Positions 34,746 to 44,941 are shown, counted from the first letter of the stretch. The stretch: DNA of 64,000 nucleotides from Natrinema pallidum DSM 3751 (GCF_000337615.1 NZ_AOII01000032.1:26867-90866), one strand, 5' to 3'. Notes: generated by a model not told the origin, from the letters alone. Translations and numbers: made by a program.

Positions 34746-35342
34746 ATGTCCTCGATCGATACGTCGTTGCCCGACGAAATCGCCTCGGTTGCCGAGGCCG
34801 ACGAGGACGAACGCCTCTCGAAGGACGTCATTTTCGAGCTTTTAAAGAATCGCCGTCGCCGGGAAGTCCTCGCGTACTTGCTCGAAGCCGACGAAACAGT
34901 TACGCTCGGTGAACTCGCCGAACAGATCGCCGCCTGGGAGAACGATACCGAGGTCAACGCGCTCAGTTCCGATCAGCGGAAACGTGTCTACGTCGCCCTC
35001 TACCAGACCCACCTGCCGAAGATGGACGACGCCGGCATCGTCGAATACGACCAGGACCGGGGCCTGATCTCGCTCGCTGACAACGCGGACCTGCTGATGA
35101 TGTACCTCGATACGGACAGCCACCGACAGGACCGGTGGGATCGATGGTATGCCGCTCTCAGCGTCGTCGGTGCCGCCCTTCTCGGCGCGGCGGCGCTCGG
35201 CGCACCGCTGCTATCGACACTCCCGATGCTCGGCCTCGCTGGTGCCGTCGTCGTCACCTTCTTTTGCCTCTCGGTCGCTCACGTCGTTCGGAACCGCTCG
35301 CAAGAACGCACCGTCGACGGCAAACTGTCCCGGATCGAGTGA
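34746..35342 (+). CDS. Winged-helix/membrane protein (DUF7344-like), left copy
   Basis: A 198-residue protein. Residues 25-105 form a winged helix with NRRRREVLAYLLEADETVTL and VYVALYQTHLPKMDDAGIV, a pattern typical of the DUF7344 family. Two hydrophobic segments near residues 140-160 and 165-185 anchor it to the membrane. A clear paralog lies at 62593, at the other end of the glycan region: both share the stretch around AAWEND and YQTHLP. Such proteins are likely membrane-bound transcription regulators, but no target is known. Confidence 0.82.
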   Translation: MSSIDTSLPDEIASVAEADEDERLSKDVIFELLKNRRRREVLAYLLEADETVTLGELAEQIAAWENDTEVNALSSDQRKRVYVALYQTHLPKMDDAGIVEYDQDRGLISLADNADLLMMYLDTDSHRQDRWDRWYAALSVVGAALLGAAALGAPLLSTLPMLGLAGAVVVTFFCLSVAHVVRNRSQERTVDGKLSRIE

Positions 35343-35899
35343 CCCGACGTTCGTGACGGCGCTCCCGTGTCCCGAATCCGCGACGACTCTCCTGTCAGTC
35401 CGTCCGCTCGAGTGATGGGCGTCTCGGTCGGTGAGTCGCTGCGCTCCTGCCGCCACTCGCTCGAGTGCCGCGACCACGGTCGGCGCGGCCACCGCTCGAC
35501 GCCATCGGCGTGTCGCCGGCTGTCGATTCGGCCACCTTCGTCTCGGATCGCTGAGAAGGTTTTTATCACACGATTACGTATGTTCGACCGGCTCCCGACG
35601 ACCGTCATCCAATACCGGAGCAGTCGCGTGCCAGCAGCTGTTCCCGGCGCGGGAGCCGTCTTTCAACTCGTGCCACCTCGGCCGCCGAAACTCGTCCTCG
35701 GAGTGACCCGACCTCGAGTCGCGACTCGATGAGGGACCGCTTTCGCGCTTCCGGCCCCGGGCCGAGGGAGCGGTCGATCTCAGCGGGTCGACCCTCGTTG
35801 TCGGTAGCAGGCCCATACCCGGTCGCCGTCTCGAGGGCGAGTTAGGGTTCGTGAAGTAATCGGACTAAAACTAATGACCGGCGTCCTGTCCGTCCGCTC
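35343..35899. other. Gap before the first oxidoreductase gene
   Basis: About 560 bases. A T-rich GGTTTTTATCAC at 35558-35569 looks like a TATA element, yet no good frame starts at leaderless distance. GGACTAAAACTAATG at 35862-35876 lies 25-38 bases before the ATG at 35900 and is the likely promoter of that gene. Confidence 0.4.
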
Positions 35900-37054
35900 A
35901 TGGTCGTTCGAACCGCAGTCGTCGGCGCAGGAACGGTCTCGCGGGCCCACCTCGCGGGAGCGCGGAACAACCCCGAGATGGAACTGGTCGCGGTCTGTGA
36001 CCTCGACGAGGACCTGGCCAGGGAGCGGGCTCGGGAGTTCGGGACGATGGCCGTCACGGACGTCACCGAACTGCTCGACGAACTCGACTGTCTGCACGTG
36101 TGTACACCGGTTCAGACGCATTTCGATATCGCTCGGCAGGCGATCGAAGCCGGCGTCGCCGTCATCATCGAGAAACCCGCTACCGTCACCGCCGAGGAGG
36201 TCGAGCAGTTGCAGGCGCTCTCTCGCGAGCACGAAACGCCCGCAACGGTCATCCACAACCACCTGTTCTATCCGGCCGTTCGCACGGCCCGGGAGCTGAT
36301 CGACGCCGGCGAACTCGGCCACATCAAGTCCGTTGACACCCTCTATGCGGGACTGACGCCGCCCGATCAGGTCAACCGCGGCTCGTGGGTGTTCGAACTG
36401 CCCGGGGGCGAGTTCGAGGAGGGACTGCCACACCCGATCTACTCGGTCCTCGGCATCGGCGGCTGGCCGGAACGCGACGACGACATCTCCGCACAGACCG
36501 TCCTCTCGGACCGCTACGAGGAGGACTTCGAGTACGATCAGGCGCAAGTCCAGTACGTCTCCGAGGACGGCGCGCTCTGTACCGTGACGATGCTCTCGGG
36601 AACGCTCCCCCAGCGCCTCCACGTGATCACCGGCTCCGAGAAGTCCCTCGTGGTCGACGAGATCAACCAGTCGCTCTACGAGGTCGACGAGGACTACACG
36701 TCCTCGGTCATCGCCCGCTCGAAGAAGAGCCTCGACGTCTCGCTGGCCCAGGTCACCAGCACGCTCGAGAACGCGAGATCGGTCGCCACCTCTCGGTTCG
36801 ACGATAGCTGGGAGACCGAGACGGAGACGAACTCCCACTGTGCGATCTTCGACGGATTCGTCGATGCGATCGAAGGCGACGCCGACGTGCCGGTGCCCCT
36901 CAAGCAGTCGAAGTGGACGATCCGCATCATGGAGACCATCCGCGACGCCGCAAAGCCCCGTCCCGAGGCGGACGGAGCGGAGACGGCGGACGCGGCGGAC
37001 GACGACGCGGCCGAGGAAACCTCCGACGCCGAGTCCGTCTCGACCGACCTCTAG
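35900..37054 (+). CDS. Gfo/Idh/MocA oxidoreductase (copy 1)
   Basis: A 384-residue NAD(P)-dependent oxidoreductase, probably acting on a nucleotide sugar. The Rossmann start is VVGAGTVSRAHLAGA, then CTPVQTHFDIARQAIEAG and the EKP motif in VIIEKPATV. The C-terminal domain is normal, followed by a 30-residue acidic tail (ADAADDDAAEE). The flippase gene follows after 33 bases on the same strand, so the two are likely co-transcribed. Two more members of the family lie at 50954 and 59290. Confidence 0.88.
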   Translation: MVVRTAVVGAGTVSRAHLAGARNNPEMELVAVCDLDEDLARERAREFGTMAVTDVTELLDELDCLHVCTPVQTHFDIARQAIEAGVAVIIEKPATVTAEEVEQLQALSREHETPATVIHNHLFYPAVRTARELIDAGELGHIKSVDTLYAGLTPPDQVNRGSWVFELPGGEFEEGLPHPIYSVLGIGGWPERDDDISAQTVLSDRYEEDFEYDQAQVQYVSEDGALCTVTMLSGTLPQRLHVITGSEKSLVVDEINQSLYEVDEDYTSSVIARSKKSLDVSLAQVTSTLENARSVATSRFDDSWETETETNSHCAIFDGFVDAIEGDADVPVPLKQSKWTIRIMETIRDAAKPRPEADGAETADAADDDAAEETSDAESVSTDL

Positions 37055-37087
37055 AACTGCCGGTAGCCCAGCCCTCCTCGCTTTCCA

Positions 37088-38551
37088 ATGTCACTGTCAC
37101 AGCGCATCGTCCGCGGAGTCACGGCCACGTTCGGCGCTGAACTACTTCGACTCGGCGCGCAAGGAGCCATCACCCTGTTGCTCACGCGGGTGTTCCTCTC
37201 GCCCGACGAGTACGGCCTCATTTTCCTCGCCATCGCGGTCTTCTCGATCGCGACCCTCTTCGGGACCCTCGGGATTCCGAAGTCGATGGCGAGGTTCGTC
37301 ACGGAGTACCGGGAAACGGACGACACCCAGATCCGCCACATCGTCCGGTCCTCGATCGCGTTCAACGTCGTTACCGTCGGACTCGTCTGCGTCCTGTTCT
37401 TCCTCTGTCGCGGCGCGATCGCGGCCGCGTACGGTGAACCGCGGTTAGAGCCGTTGCTGGCGCTCGGCATCGCGTTCATCGTCGTCAAGGTCGCCCACGG
37501 CTACCTGCTGATCGCGTTCCAAGGCTTTGGCGAAGTCACCCTGACCGCAGCGACCAGTACGGTCTCGAGCGTCAGCCGACTCGGCTGCATCGTGCTCCTC
37601 CTTGTCGCCGGCTTCGGCGCGTACGGCGCGCTGGCCGGCTTCGTCGCCGGGTACCTGGTGTCCGTCGCCGTCGGCGGGTACTTCCTCTACCGAATCCTCG
37701 CGTCGTACCCCGCGACCGAATCCCCAGAGCCCGGGCTCTCGACGCGGATCGGCAGGTACAGTCTCCCGCTGACAGCCTCACAGGGTGCGAACGTGCTGTA
37801 CAAGCGCGTCGACACGCTGATGGTCGGGTTCTTTTTGACGCCGGTCGCAGTCGGCTTCTACGAACTCGCCAAACAGATCTCTACGTTCGTGATCGCGCCC
37901 GCCGACTCGCTCGGCTTTACCGTCGCACCGACGTTCGGCGAGCACAAGTCGTCCGAACGACTCGAGCGCGCCGCTCGGGTGTACGAGCAGTCGCTCGAGT
38001 ACGTCCTCCTGGTGTATTTGCCGGCGGTCGCCGGCATCGTCCTCCTGGCGGAACCCGGGGTCCGGTTCGTCTTCGGCGACGCGTACACCGGTGCCGCGCC
38101 CGTCTTGCAGGTGTTCAGCGTCTTCGTCCTGTTTCAGGCGATCGATAAGATCACCAACGACAGTCTCGATTACCTGGGTCGGGCGACCGAGCGCGCGGTC
38201 GGGAAGGGGCTCACCGGCGCGTTGAACTTCGGACTGAACCTCGTATTGATCCCGGCGATCGGCGTCGTCGGCGCGGCGATGTCGACGGCGCTCTGTTACG
38301 CGCTCATGGTGTGTTACAACGTCTATCTGATCGATCGGGAACTCGCCTTGCGCTGGCGGCGGCTCGCGACGTCGATCGCGACGGCCGGCGGCGTGACGGT
38401 CGCGATGGCCGCCGCCGTCGTGGCGTTACAGCCGCTCGTTACCGGACTCATCACGCTGCTGGCGGTCATCGCCGTCGGCGTCGCAGTCTGGGCGGTGCTC
38501 TCCGTCGCGAGCGGTCTCGTCGACATCTACGAGATTCGAGCCTACATCTGA
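37088..38551 (+). CDS. Oligosaccharide flippase (Wzx/MATE-like)
   Basis: A 487-residue membrane protein with about 14 membrane segments, in the polysaccharide-exporter branch of the MOP superfamily. The N terminus LSQRIVRGVTATFGAELLRLGAQGAI and the segment VLYKRVDTLMVGFFLTPVAVGFYELA are typical. It should flip a lipid-linked oligosaccharide from the cytoplasmic to the outer face for N-glycosylation or polysaccharide assembly. It is probably co-transcribed with the oxidoreductase before it. Confidence 0.92.
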   Translation: MSLSQRIVRGVTATFGAELLRLGAQGAITLLLTRVFLSPDEYGLIFLAIAVFSIATLFGTLGIPKSMARFVTEYRETDDTQIRHIVRSSIAFNVVTVGLVCVLFFLCRGAIAAAYGEPRLEPLLALGIAFIVVKVAHGYLLIAFQGFGEVTLTAATSTVSSVSRLGCIVLLLVAGFGAYGALAGFVAGYLVSVAVGGYFLYRILASYPATESPEPGLSTRIGRYSLPLTASQGANVLYKRVDTLMVGFFLTPVAVGFYELAKQISTFVIAPADSLGFTVAPTFGEHKSSERLERAARVYEQSLEYVLLVYLPAVAGIVLLAEPGVRFVFGDAYTGAAPVLQVFSVFVLFQAIDKITNDSLDYLGRATERAVGKGLTGALNFGLNLVLIPAIGVVGAAMSTALCYALMVCYNVYLIDRELALRWRRLATSIATAGGVTVAMAAAVVALQPLVTGLITLLAVIAVGVAVWAVLSVASGLVDIYEIRAYI

Positions 38552-38751
38552 CGCGCCCCGCCGACGAAGGACACCGTTCGTGCGCGCTTCTCCCGGACTC
38601 GGTCGACTCCGAGGGAGTCGGCGCTCGATGACCGGCTCGAAAACCCCAACGTATTCGATACCAGCAATACTTGACTGATCGACAGGCGAGAGTGTCAGCG
38701 CGTTCGGACGAAACGGCGGTAATATACGATTACCGCGACGCCGTGTTGCGG

Positions 38752-38880
38752 TCCCACTATAAAACATACAGCTTATAATACGATATACTAACCAACAAAC
38801 ATCGATGAATATCTGAACTTCTGTTTATTTTATACAGATTTAAGCGGAAAGTTTATGGGGGCATATTCTCCTTAACCGAA
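38752..38880 (+). promoter_or_regulatory. Very AT-rich upstream region of the beta-helix gene
   Basis: About 130 bases dominated by A and T, with several TATA-like words (TATAAAACATACAGC, CTTATAATACG, TTTATTTTATACAG). It is the AT-richest stretch outside the origin and probably contains the promoter. An equally AT-rich region precedes the minus-strand paralog. Confidence 0.5.
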
Positions 38881-38883
38881 CGC

Positions 38884-40953
38884 ATGGCACGCGACAATTC
38901 GGTATTGGATGATGGCGATTCCGCGGATAACGCCCTCGAAAGCAGTGATACGAGCGGTAACAACGAATTACTCGACCGTCGCTCGTATCTGAAGCTGACT
39001 GGTGCGGCGTCCGTGATCGGCGGCGGGTTCGCGACCGGTACCGCGGCCGCCCAGGACGACTACGAAGTCATCGAGGCGTCCAACGAGTGGTACACCATCG
39101 ACGACGGCGAGGTCTTCGAGAACAAGATCATCGACTTTTCGAACGGCAACTGGTTCGGGCTTTACGCTCGAGAGTCGACGAACTGGACGATCCGGAACGT
39201 CGGCTTCGTCGGGACCCACCGCTACGACAGACACGCGATCGCGGTCGCCGACGTCGACGGCAACACGTCGACGATCGAAAACGTCTATATGGGCGACGGC
39301 TGTGTGCGCCCGAGCAGCTACAGTTCCCACGGACAGTGTGGGATCTGGGTCGCGCCGGAACACAGCGGGCATATCGACATTCGGCACTGTAACGTTCAGG
39401 ACTGGCCCAACAACGGGATTTACGCGTCCGCGCCCGGATACAACGGCAACGGCGGCACGGTCCACATCGATCGTTGCTACGCGGCGAACAACTACGTCTC
39501 GAGCTTCCGTCTCAGCTCCGACGGCTCGAAGTGTACGGACTCCGTCGCGTACAACGACGGCAACGGCCGCTACAACGGTCGGTGTTTCTGGGGCTGGAAC
39601 CCCGGCCGGATGGAGGTCACGGGCTGTGACTTCAGCTCCGGTTCCTACAACGACGCGATCCACCTCGGTCGAAACGGTGAGACGACGCGAATCCGCATCG
39701 CGGACACGCAGTTCGACGGCATCAGCCAGCGCGGTGACGTTCGTCTCACTCGCGGGGACGGACTCGGCTCGAACCCCGACCTCTCGATGCCCGACGGGGT
39801 GCCGACCTCGGCTGAGGAGGCCGCAAGCGGCAGTTCGTCCGGCGATCAGTCCGGCACCGAGCCGTCGACCGACGACTCCGACGGCTCGTCGCTGGCGAAC
39901 ACGGTCGTCTTCGACGGGAACGGCACGTCGGACACGACGAGCTACGAATTCGTCGTCAGCGAGGCGGTCGAGCCCAGCACTGACGAGAACGCGACGATCG
40001 ACGCGGCGGCCTCGGTCGACGGCACCCGCGCCAGCGGTACCGTCGCCGACTACCTCGACGCGTTCCGCTTCGACGGGGAAATCGAGCGCCTGTCCGTTGA
40101 CGGCGACGCGACCGTTCGGGTCAACGGCGTCGAGATCGACCCTGCGGATATCGACGACGTTCTGGACGACATCATCGTCATCGACGGGAGCGACGAGGAC
40201 GTGACTCGCTACGAGTTCACCGTCAGCGGCGAGGCCGAACGGAGCGGGTACGAGGGTGCCTCGATCGACGACGAGGACGCCATCGAGGACGGCACCGTCT
40301 ACGGTGTCGTCGCCGACTGGAAGGACGCCTTCCGGTACAGCGGCGAGGTCGACCAACTGACCGTCGATGGACCGGGTACCGTTTCCATCAACGGCGATCG
40401 TATCGATCCCGCCGACTACGGGTCCGACCTCCCTCACGTCCTCGAGGTAGAGGGGACGGGAACCCCGGTCGGCTTCGAGATCACGGTCGACGGCAACATC
40501 GAACTCGCTTCCGACGAAGCGCCGGAAGACGTGGCGACGACGATCTCCGGCTCGACGGTCCAGAGCACCGTCACCGACGGCAGCCTCCGCTTTCGTTTCT
40601 CCGGGACGCTAACCGACGTTTCGCTGATCAACGGGACACCCACCATCACCGTTGACGGTGACGAGATCGATCTCGAGGAGTACGGCGACCCCGAACTGCT
40701 CCCCCACGCGGTCGTCTTCGACGGAACCGAAACGGCCGAGCCGAGCACGTATTCGTTCCGCGTCGACGGGAAGGTCATTCAGGCCGAGTACCGCGACGCG
40801 TCGGTCGACGAGAACGATATCGTCGAGGACACGACGGTCCGCGGCGGCGTCGGCAACTGGCTCGACGCCTACTGGTTCGACGGCGATATCGAGGACTTCC
40901 GGATCCTCGGCGACGCGACGGTCGACGTACAGTACAACGCGCGCGAACAGTAG
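38884..40953 (+). CDS. Secreted beta-helix protein with four C-terminal repeats
   Basis: A 689-residue protein with a Tat signal (DRRSYLKLTGAASVIGG, then AAA before the mature part at about residue 57). Residues 60-310 form a right-handed parallel beta-helix, as in polysaccharide lyases and tailspike-like proteins (WTIRNVGFVG, IENVYMGDGC, DIRHCNVQDWPNNGIYAS). A Ser/Gly/Asp-rich linker follows. From about residue 335, four repeats of about 85-90 residues share a VVFDG start, a middle FRFDGEI/YWFDGDI and an end VNGxEIDPADY. They could bind glycan or the cell surface. No catalytic residue can be assigned. Confidence 0.82.
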   Translation: MARDNSVLDDGDSADNALESSDTSGNNELLDRRSYLKLTGAASVIGGGFATGTAAAQDDYEVIEASNEWYTIDDGEVFENKIIDFSNGNWFGLYARESTNWTIRNVGFVGTHRYDRHAIAVADVDGNTSTIENVYMGDGCVRPSSYSSHGQCGIWVAPEHSGHIDIRHCNVQDWPNNGIYASAPGYNGNGGTVHIDRCYAANNYVSSFRLSSDGSKCTDSVAYNDGNGRYNGRCFWGWNPGRMEVTGCDFSSGSYNDAIHLGRNGETTRIRIADTQFDGISQRGDVRLTRGDGLGSNPDLSMPDGVPTSAEEAASGSSSGDQSGTEPSTDDSDGSSLANTVVFDGNGTSDTTSYEFVVSEAVEPSTDENATIDAAASVDGTRASGTVADYLDAFRFDGEIERLSVDGDATVRVNGVEIDPADIDDVLDDIIVIDGSDEDVTRYEFTVSGEAERSGYEGASIDDEDAIEDGTVYGVVADWKDAFRYSGEVDQLTVDGPGTVSINGDRIDPADYGSDLPHVLEVEGTGTPVGFEITVDGNIELASDEAPEDVATTISGSTVQSTVTDGSLRFRFSGTLTDVSLINGTPTITVDGDEIDLEEYGDPELLPHAVVFDGTETAEPSTYSFRVDGKVIQAEYRDASVDENDIVEDTTVRGGVGNWLDAYWFDGDIEDFRILGDATVDVQYNAREQ

Positions 40954-40963
40954 TCGGCATCGG

Positions 40964-40984
40964 TCACTGACGCAGCGTCAGTGA
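40964..40984 (+). terminator. Perfect palindrome after the beta-helix gene
   Basis: TCACTGACGC, A, GCGTCAGTGA: a perfect 10-base inverted repeat, 10 bases after the stop. It may be a terminator hairpin. Confidence 0.45.
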
Positions 40985-41567
40985 GTCGCGATGCGGCACC
41001 TGTGATCGGCGCGATCTACTTGTTTTGCTCGTTCCGGTTCGATTCTCGGGCCGCAAGAACCCGCCAGCCACGGCCCTCCGCCGTAACCGGCGCGCGGTCG
41101 CCGTCGCGGATCGGTACGCACTCACGGGTAACACAGTATTACTGCCGGTCCTCCCTCCGGATCGTCGTTCTCCGTCGCTCGGTCCACATCGCCACAGTCC
41201 GTCGGTCGCTGCCGACCGCACCCGACGGCAGCGGCCACGACCGGTGCGGAAGCGATCCGTTCTCGAGTCCGCTCTCTGCACGCCGACGGCTCACTGCCGT
41301 TGGAGCGTCGGATGTCCCGTCGTGCTGTCGCGGTCGTCCCGCGAGACCGTGGGGAGACGCGGCTAGTCAGTGTGTCGCTCGAATCAGGTCCGAAAAACGA
41401 GACTGGAAAACCGGTCGCGGGGATAGCGTCCGCGCACCGAGCGTCACGTGGCGGAGAGCGTCACGTCAGCGGGGACCGAAACGGCGTGTGAGGGGGGACG
41501 TACACGCGTCGGAGGGCGGGATCGGTCGCGTCAGCGGGTCGATGCTCCGCGAAAACGGGCAGCCTCG
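40985..41567. other. Gap between the convergent beta-helix paralogs
   Basis: About 580 bases with no convincing frame on either strand. It could be a remnant left by the duplication that made the paralogs. Confidence 0.4.
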
Positions 41568-42518
41568 TTACTTCTGTGAACCGGCCGCGGCTTCTTCGGG
41601 GCTCGTCGGGACGCCCTGCGGGATGAACGCCTCGGGGTCGGTCCCGACGCCGTCGCCGAGTTGGACGTTCGAGCCGGCGTGTTCGGCGATGCCGGCCCCG
41701 TCGTCGTAATCGGTGTTCGTGACGGCGATCTCGGTCGGGTTCCCGTTCGCACCGGCGTCGATGGCGGTGTTCTGTCCGTTCATCTCGATCTGGCAGTCCT
41801 CGACCTCGATCGTCCCCGGGGCCCAGCCCCAGATACCGCGGCCGACGTACCCGTGACTACCGTCGACGTAGACGCTCGAGTTCGTGACCTTGCTCCCTTC
41901 GGTCGCCAGTCGGAAGTGCGAGACGTAACAGTTCGCGGCGAAACTGCTGTCGATGTGGATCGTTCCGCCACCCTTGGTGCCGGGTGCGGAACCGTAGATC
42001 GCGTTGTCCGCGAACTTTTGGATGTTGACGTTCTCGAAGTCGATGTGGCCGTTGTGGTCCGGCGCGACCCAGAAGGCCGTCTGTCCGTGGCCGTTCGGGT
42101 TCCCGTTCCCGGTGCTCGAGCCGTCGCCGAGATAGACGTTCTCGACGGTACAGGTGCCGCCGCTCGTATCGGAGATGCCGAACGTGGCGGTCCCGGTGCC
42201 GGAGGTGTTCTTGCCTTTGAAGCCGACGTTCCGGATCGTCCAGTCGCTGCTGTGAGCGGTAATGATGATGTCCTGGCCGGTCGTCATATCGATGAGTTTG
42301 TTCTCCCAGGTCTCACCGGCGTCGATGGTGATCGTCTGTCCCTCGGCTTCGATGACCTCGTAGTCGTCCTGAGCGGCGGCCGTGCCGGCCCCGCCGATCG
42401 CGGTCGCTGCGGTCGCCACGGCGGCGAGCGAGCGAACGTAGTTACGGCGGCTTAATCCGCTGTTACGGCCTGCAGTCGGAGTGGATTCCGTCTCGGACGT
42501 ACGGGGGTTCTGCGCCAT
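41568..42518 (-). CDS. Secreted beta-helix protein, short paralog
   Basis: A 316-residue protein with a Tat signal (LSRRNYVRSLAAVA, cleavage near GTAAA). The mature part is a beta-helix that clearly matches the first 310 residues of the protein at 38884: both start DDYEVIEA, have a WENKLID- or FENKIID-like segment, WTIRNVGF, and ENVY.GDG, and end GVPTS.EEAA. It lacks the four C-terminal repeats. The two genes are convergent, which suggests an inverted duplication. The function is unknown: lyase, structural or adhesive roles are all possible. Confidence 0.8.
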   Translation of the reverse strand: MAQNPRTSETESTPTAGRNSGLSRRNYVRSLAAVATAATAIGGAGTAAAQDDYEVIEAEGQTITIDAGETWENKLIDMTTGQDIIITAHSSDWTIRNVGFKGKNTSGTGTATFGISDTSGGTCTVENVYLGDGSSTGNGNPNGHGQTAFWVAPDHNGHIDFENVNIQKFADNAIYGSAPGTKGGGTIHIDSSFAANCYVSHFRLATEGSKVTNSSVYVDGSHGYVGRGIWGWAPGTIEVEDCQIEMNGQNTAIDAGANGNPTEIAVTNTDYDDGAGIAEHAGSNVQLGDGVGTDPEAFIPQGVPTSPEEAAAGSQK

Positions 42519-43077
42519 ACATGTCCGTAACTCCGGCTTACACACATAAACTTTTTCTTGGAGCTATGGCTTAAATTTACAGAATATATTTCTAACACTG
42601 GGTATAGGGTCACAATCTATCGATATTTATCCACGAACTTATGAACGAATTGATGACAGTTTCCGTGGCCGTAATCGACTCTTTGTCGAAGAAACGAGCG
42701 CGTGTCGAGCGGAGAGGCGCTCTCGACCTCGAACCCGACGGGGAAGACGAAAGCGGCGTTCGGTATCGCCGACACCGTTTCGGACGGACAGCATCGTCTT
42801 TCTCGAGTCGTAAGCAGTTCTTACCGGCCGCTTCGACCGGTCTCGGGGGCTCGGACGAGATGCGTCAGTCCCGACGGAGCGGAGACCACCAGCGAGGAGT
42901 GCCGACAGCGGTCTCGAGTCGACGGCGCGTCCCGTCACGGTGAGGACTCGAACGTGCTCGCGTGCGCGAGGAGGAATCGGCACATCTCATTCATCGTGGG
43001 GCCGGGAGCTGGCGGCGGCCGAAACTCGCCCGCCCCGATCAACAGTGGCAGCAGCGGCCTGCGGAACGGGAGCGTCG
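42519..43077. other. AT-rich promoter and gap
   Basis: The first 140 bases are AT-rich (CATAAACTTTTTCTTGG, TTTACAGAATATATTTC) and hold the promoter of the short beta-helix gene. The remaining 400 bases have no supported feature. Confidence 0.4.
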
Positions 43078-44871
43078 CTACGGCCTGCTACTGATAGCGT
43101 ACATCTCGAACTCGTCGTTCGAGACGACCTTGTTCGCGGCCGGGTCGGTGTCGAGCCCCTCGAGTGCGGCTTCGCGGTAGTTGAGTTCCTGATAGACGTC
43201 GATCTCTTTCGTTCTGTCCCACTCCGTGAAGACGAAGTAGTACTCGTCGGTCGGATAGGCCCCGCTGTAGTTGCCCGCCGAGAACACGGTCGCGTTGACA
43301 GTTCCCGTGGCCGCCGACGCGCCACCAACGGTCTCGCCGCCGCCCGGGATACCGTTGATCGCGTGATCGTACCGGTAGGGGTCGTACCCCATACCCGCGT
43401 AGGGAACGCCCTCGGCCCCGTGATCCAGACCGTCCTCGTAGCCGCTCATCATTTCGGGAGTCACGTGCTGGCCCGGGTTGTAGATCAGCGGCGACGCGAA
43501 CACCGTGAGCAACCCGAGCACCAGACAGCAGCCGAGCACCAGCGCGGTGACCGCGTTTGCTCCCGGTCTCGTGAGCACGCTCGAGAGCCCGCCGGTAACC
43601 TGTGCCAGCGCGATTCCGGCAAGGATCGTCAGGAGGACGTAGATGAAGCCGACCTGTCGGAACGCCATCGTGGGCGTTCCGACGAAGTACACCCCGAACA
43701 GGCCACCCAAGGGAATGAGTCCGAAGCTGACGTAGTTGACGAAGGATCTGTTCTCGGCGTCGAGGCTCGTCCGACCGAGCCAGACGGCCAGGATGAATAG
43801 GCCGACGAGAAGTCCGATGATCGCGGCATCGAGGAACATCTTCACGAAGAGCTCGGCGAGGCTCCCGCCGATGTCGGTCAGCGACGATCCTCGCTGGTCG
43901 ACCTCGGCCCCGGCACCGACGTCCTGCGAGAGCAGCCCGTACACTAGCCCGGACGCGGCGCTTCTAAACCGTTCGTTCCCGAGCGCCCAGAGCCCGAACA
44001 TTCCACCGAGGACGATCGTGTGTGTGTACGTCGTCGGGTGCTCGAGCATCGGGTGCTCGTCGAACCGTCGGCGAGCGAGGAACTGAACGCCGCTGATCGC
44101 GGCGACGAGGACGATGATATTGAACATCTGCTGGGGGTGGACCAACAGGAGCGTGAGGCCGGTCAGATAGACGAGGACGCTGAACGGCGATAGCCCGAGC
44201 GGGAGTCGTTCGACCATCGACCGACGCCGGAGGTAGGCGACGAGCGCGAAGACGACGGGCGGAACCAGAAAGAGTGCGTTCGAGTTGGTATGAACGCCCA
44301 TGAACGTCGCGATGTTGTTAACTGGGAGGACCATCCAGGAGACGATCGCGGACAGTCCGACCGCCAGTCCGCTGCCCGCAATATCGCGGACGGCGAGCGG
44401 AACGAAGACGACGAACGGAACGAAGAGCACGACCATCGCGATCAGGAGCCCGCGTTCGATCGGGACGCCGCCGACGACGTGAAACACCGTTGCAATGGCG
44501 TGTAACCCCGGATAGAACAGTTCGTGGGGCGCGGTTCCCCCGGACACGATGTCTCGGGTCCAGCCCAGATGCGTCATCGCGTCGCCCATCCCGGCGAAGC
44601 GATAGTTCCGGATCACCGGGAGACTCACGATGGCGATCACCGTCGTCCCGCCCAGCACGATCCCGTACCCCTGTCGGCGACCCCGACAGGACAGGGTCGT
44701 CCCGACTGCGATTGCGAGCGCGAACGCGAACACGACCCAGGTGATCGTCGGCGAGCCCACGTAAACCGAGGATTCGTAGGCCGTCGCCGGGTTCGCTCTC
44801 GCGATCAGGGTGCCGACCGCGACTGCGAGAAACCCGACCGCGACCGTCACGTTGAGCGTCGATCGTCTCAT
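43078..44871 (-). CDS. Multi-spanning membrane protein, polymerase- or glycosyltransferase-like
   Basis: A 597-residue protein with about 12 membrane segments up to residue 480 and a soluble C-terminal domain of about 115 residues (GYDPYRYDHAINGIPGGG and YYFVFTEWDRTKEID). The first outer loop has GDAMTHLGWTRDIVSGG, then HELFYPGLHAIATVFH, the acidic and histidine loop seen in lipid-linked-sugar glycosyltransferases and polysaccharide polymerases. It is the best polymerase candidate in the region. The start is set by an overlapping leader ORF (ATGA). A precise family cannot be named. Confidence 0.7.
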   Translation of the reverse strand: MRRSTLNVTVAVGFLAVAVGTLIARANPATAYESSVYVGSPTITWVVFAFALAIAVGTTLSCRGRRQGYGIVLGGTTVIAIVSLPVIRNYRFAGMGDAMTHLGWTRDIVSGGTAPHELFYPGLHAIATVFHVVGGVPIERGLLIAMVVLFVPFVVFVPLAVRDIAGSGLAVGLSAIVSWMVLPVNNIATFMGVHTNSNALFLVPPVVFALVAYLRRRSMVERLPLGLSPFSVLVYLTGLTLLLVHPQQMFNIIVLVAAISGVQFLARRRFDEHPMLEHPTTYTHTIVLGGMFGLWALGNERFRSAASGLVYGLLSQDVGAGAEVDQRGSSLTDIGGSLAELFVKMFLDAAIIGLLVGLFILAVWLGRTSLDAENRSFVNYVSFGLIPLGGLFGVYFVGTPTMAFRQVGFIYVLLTILAGIALAQVTGGLSSVLTRPGANAVTALVLGCCLVLGLLTVFASPLIYNPGQHVTPEMMSGYEDGLDHGAEGVPYAGMGYDPYRYDHAINGIPGGGETVGGASAATGTVNATVFSAGNYSGAYPTDEYYFVFTEWDRTKEIDVYQELNYREAALEGLDTDPAANKVVSNDEFEMYAISSRP

Positions 44872-44912
44872 TTCATCCCACCGCGCTCGTCCGGGCCAGT
44901 CTCGGTACGCAT
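44868..44912 (-). CDS. 14-codon leader ORF overlapping the membrane-protein start
   Basis: The ATG at 44912 is 30 bases after the promoter element. It opens MRTETGPDERGGMK, and its TGA overlaps the ATG of the membrane-protein gene (ATGA). Translation is inferred from the repeated arrangement. Confidence 0.4.
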   Translation of the reverse strand: MRTETGPDERGGMK

Positions 44913-44941
44913 CTCTCGAGCCAGTCGTCGACGCTGTCGGG

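Noticed and set aside
35580-35732. 50-codon frame after a TATA-like element
   Set aside because: The element is only 13-20 bases before the ATG, too close for a leaderless start, and the peptide is basic and proline-rich.
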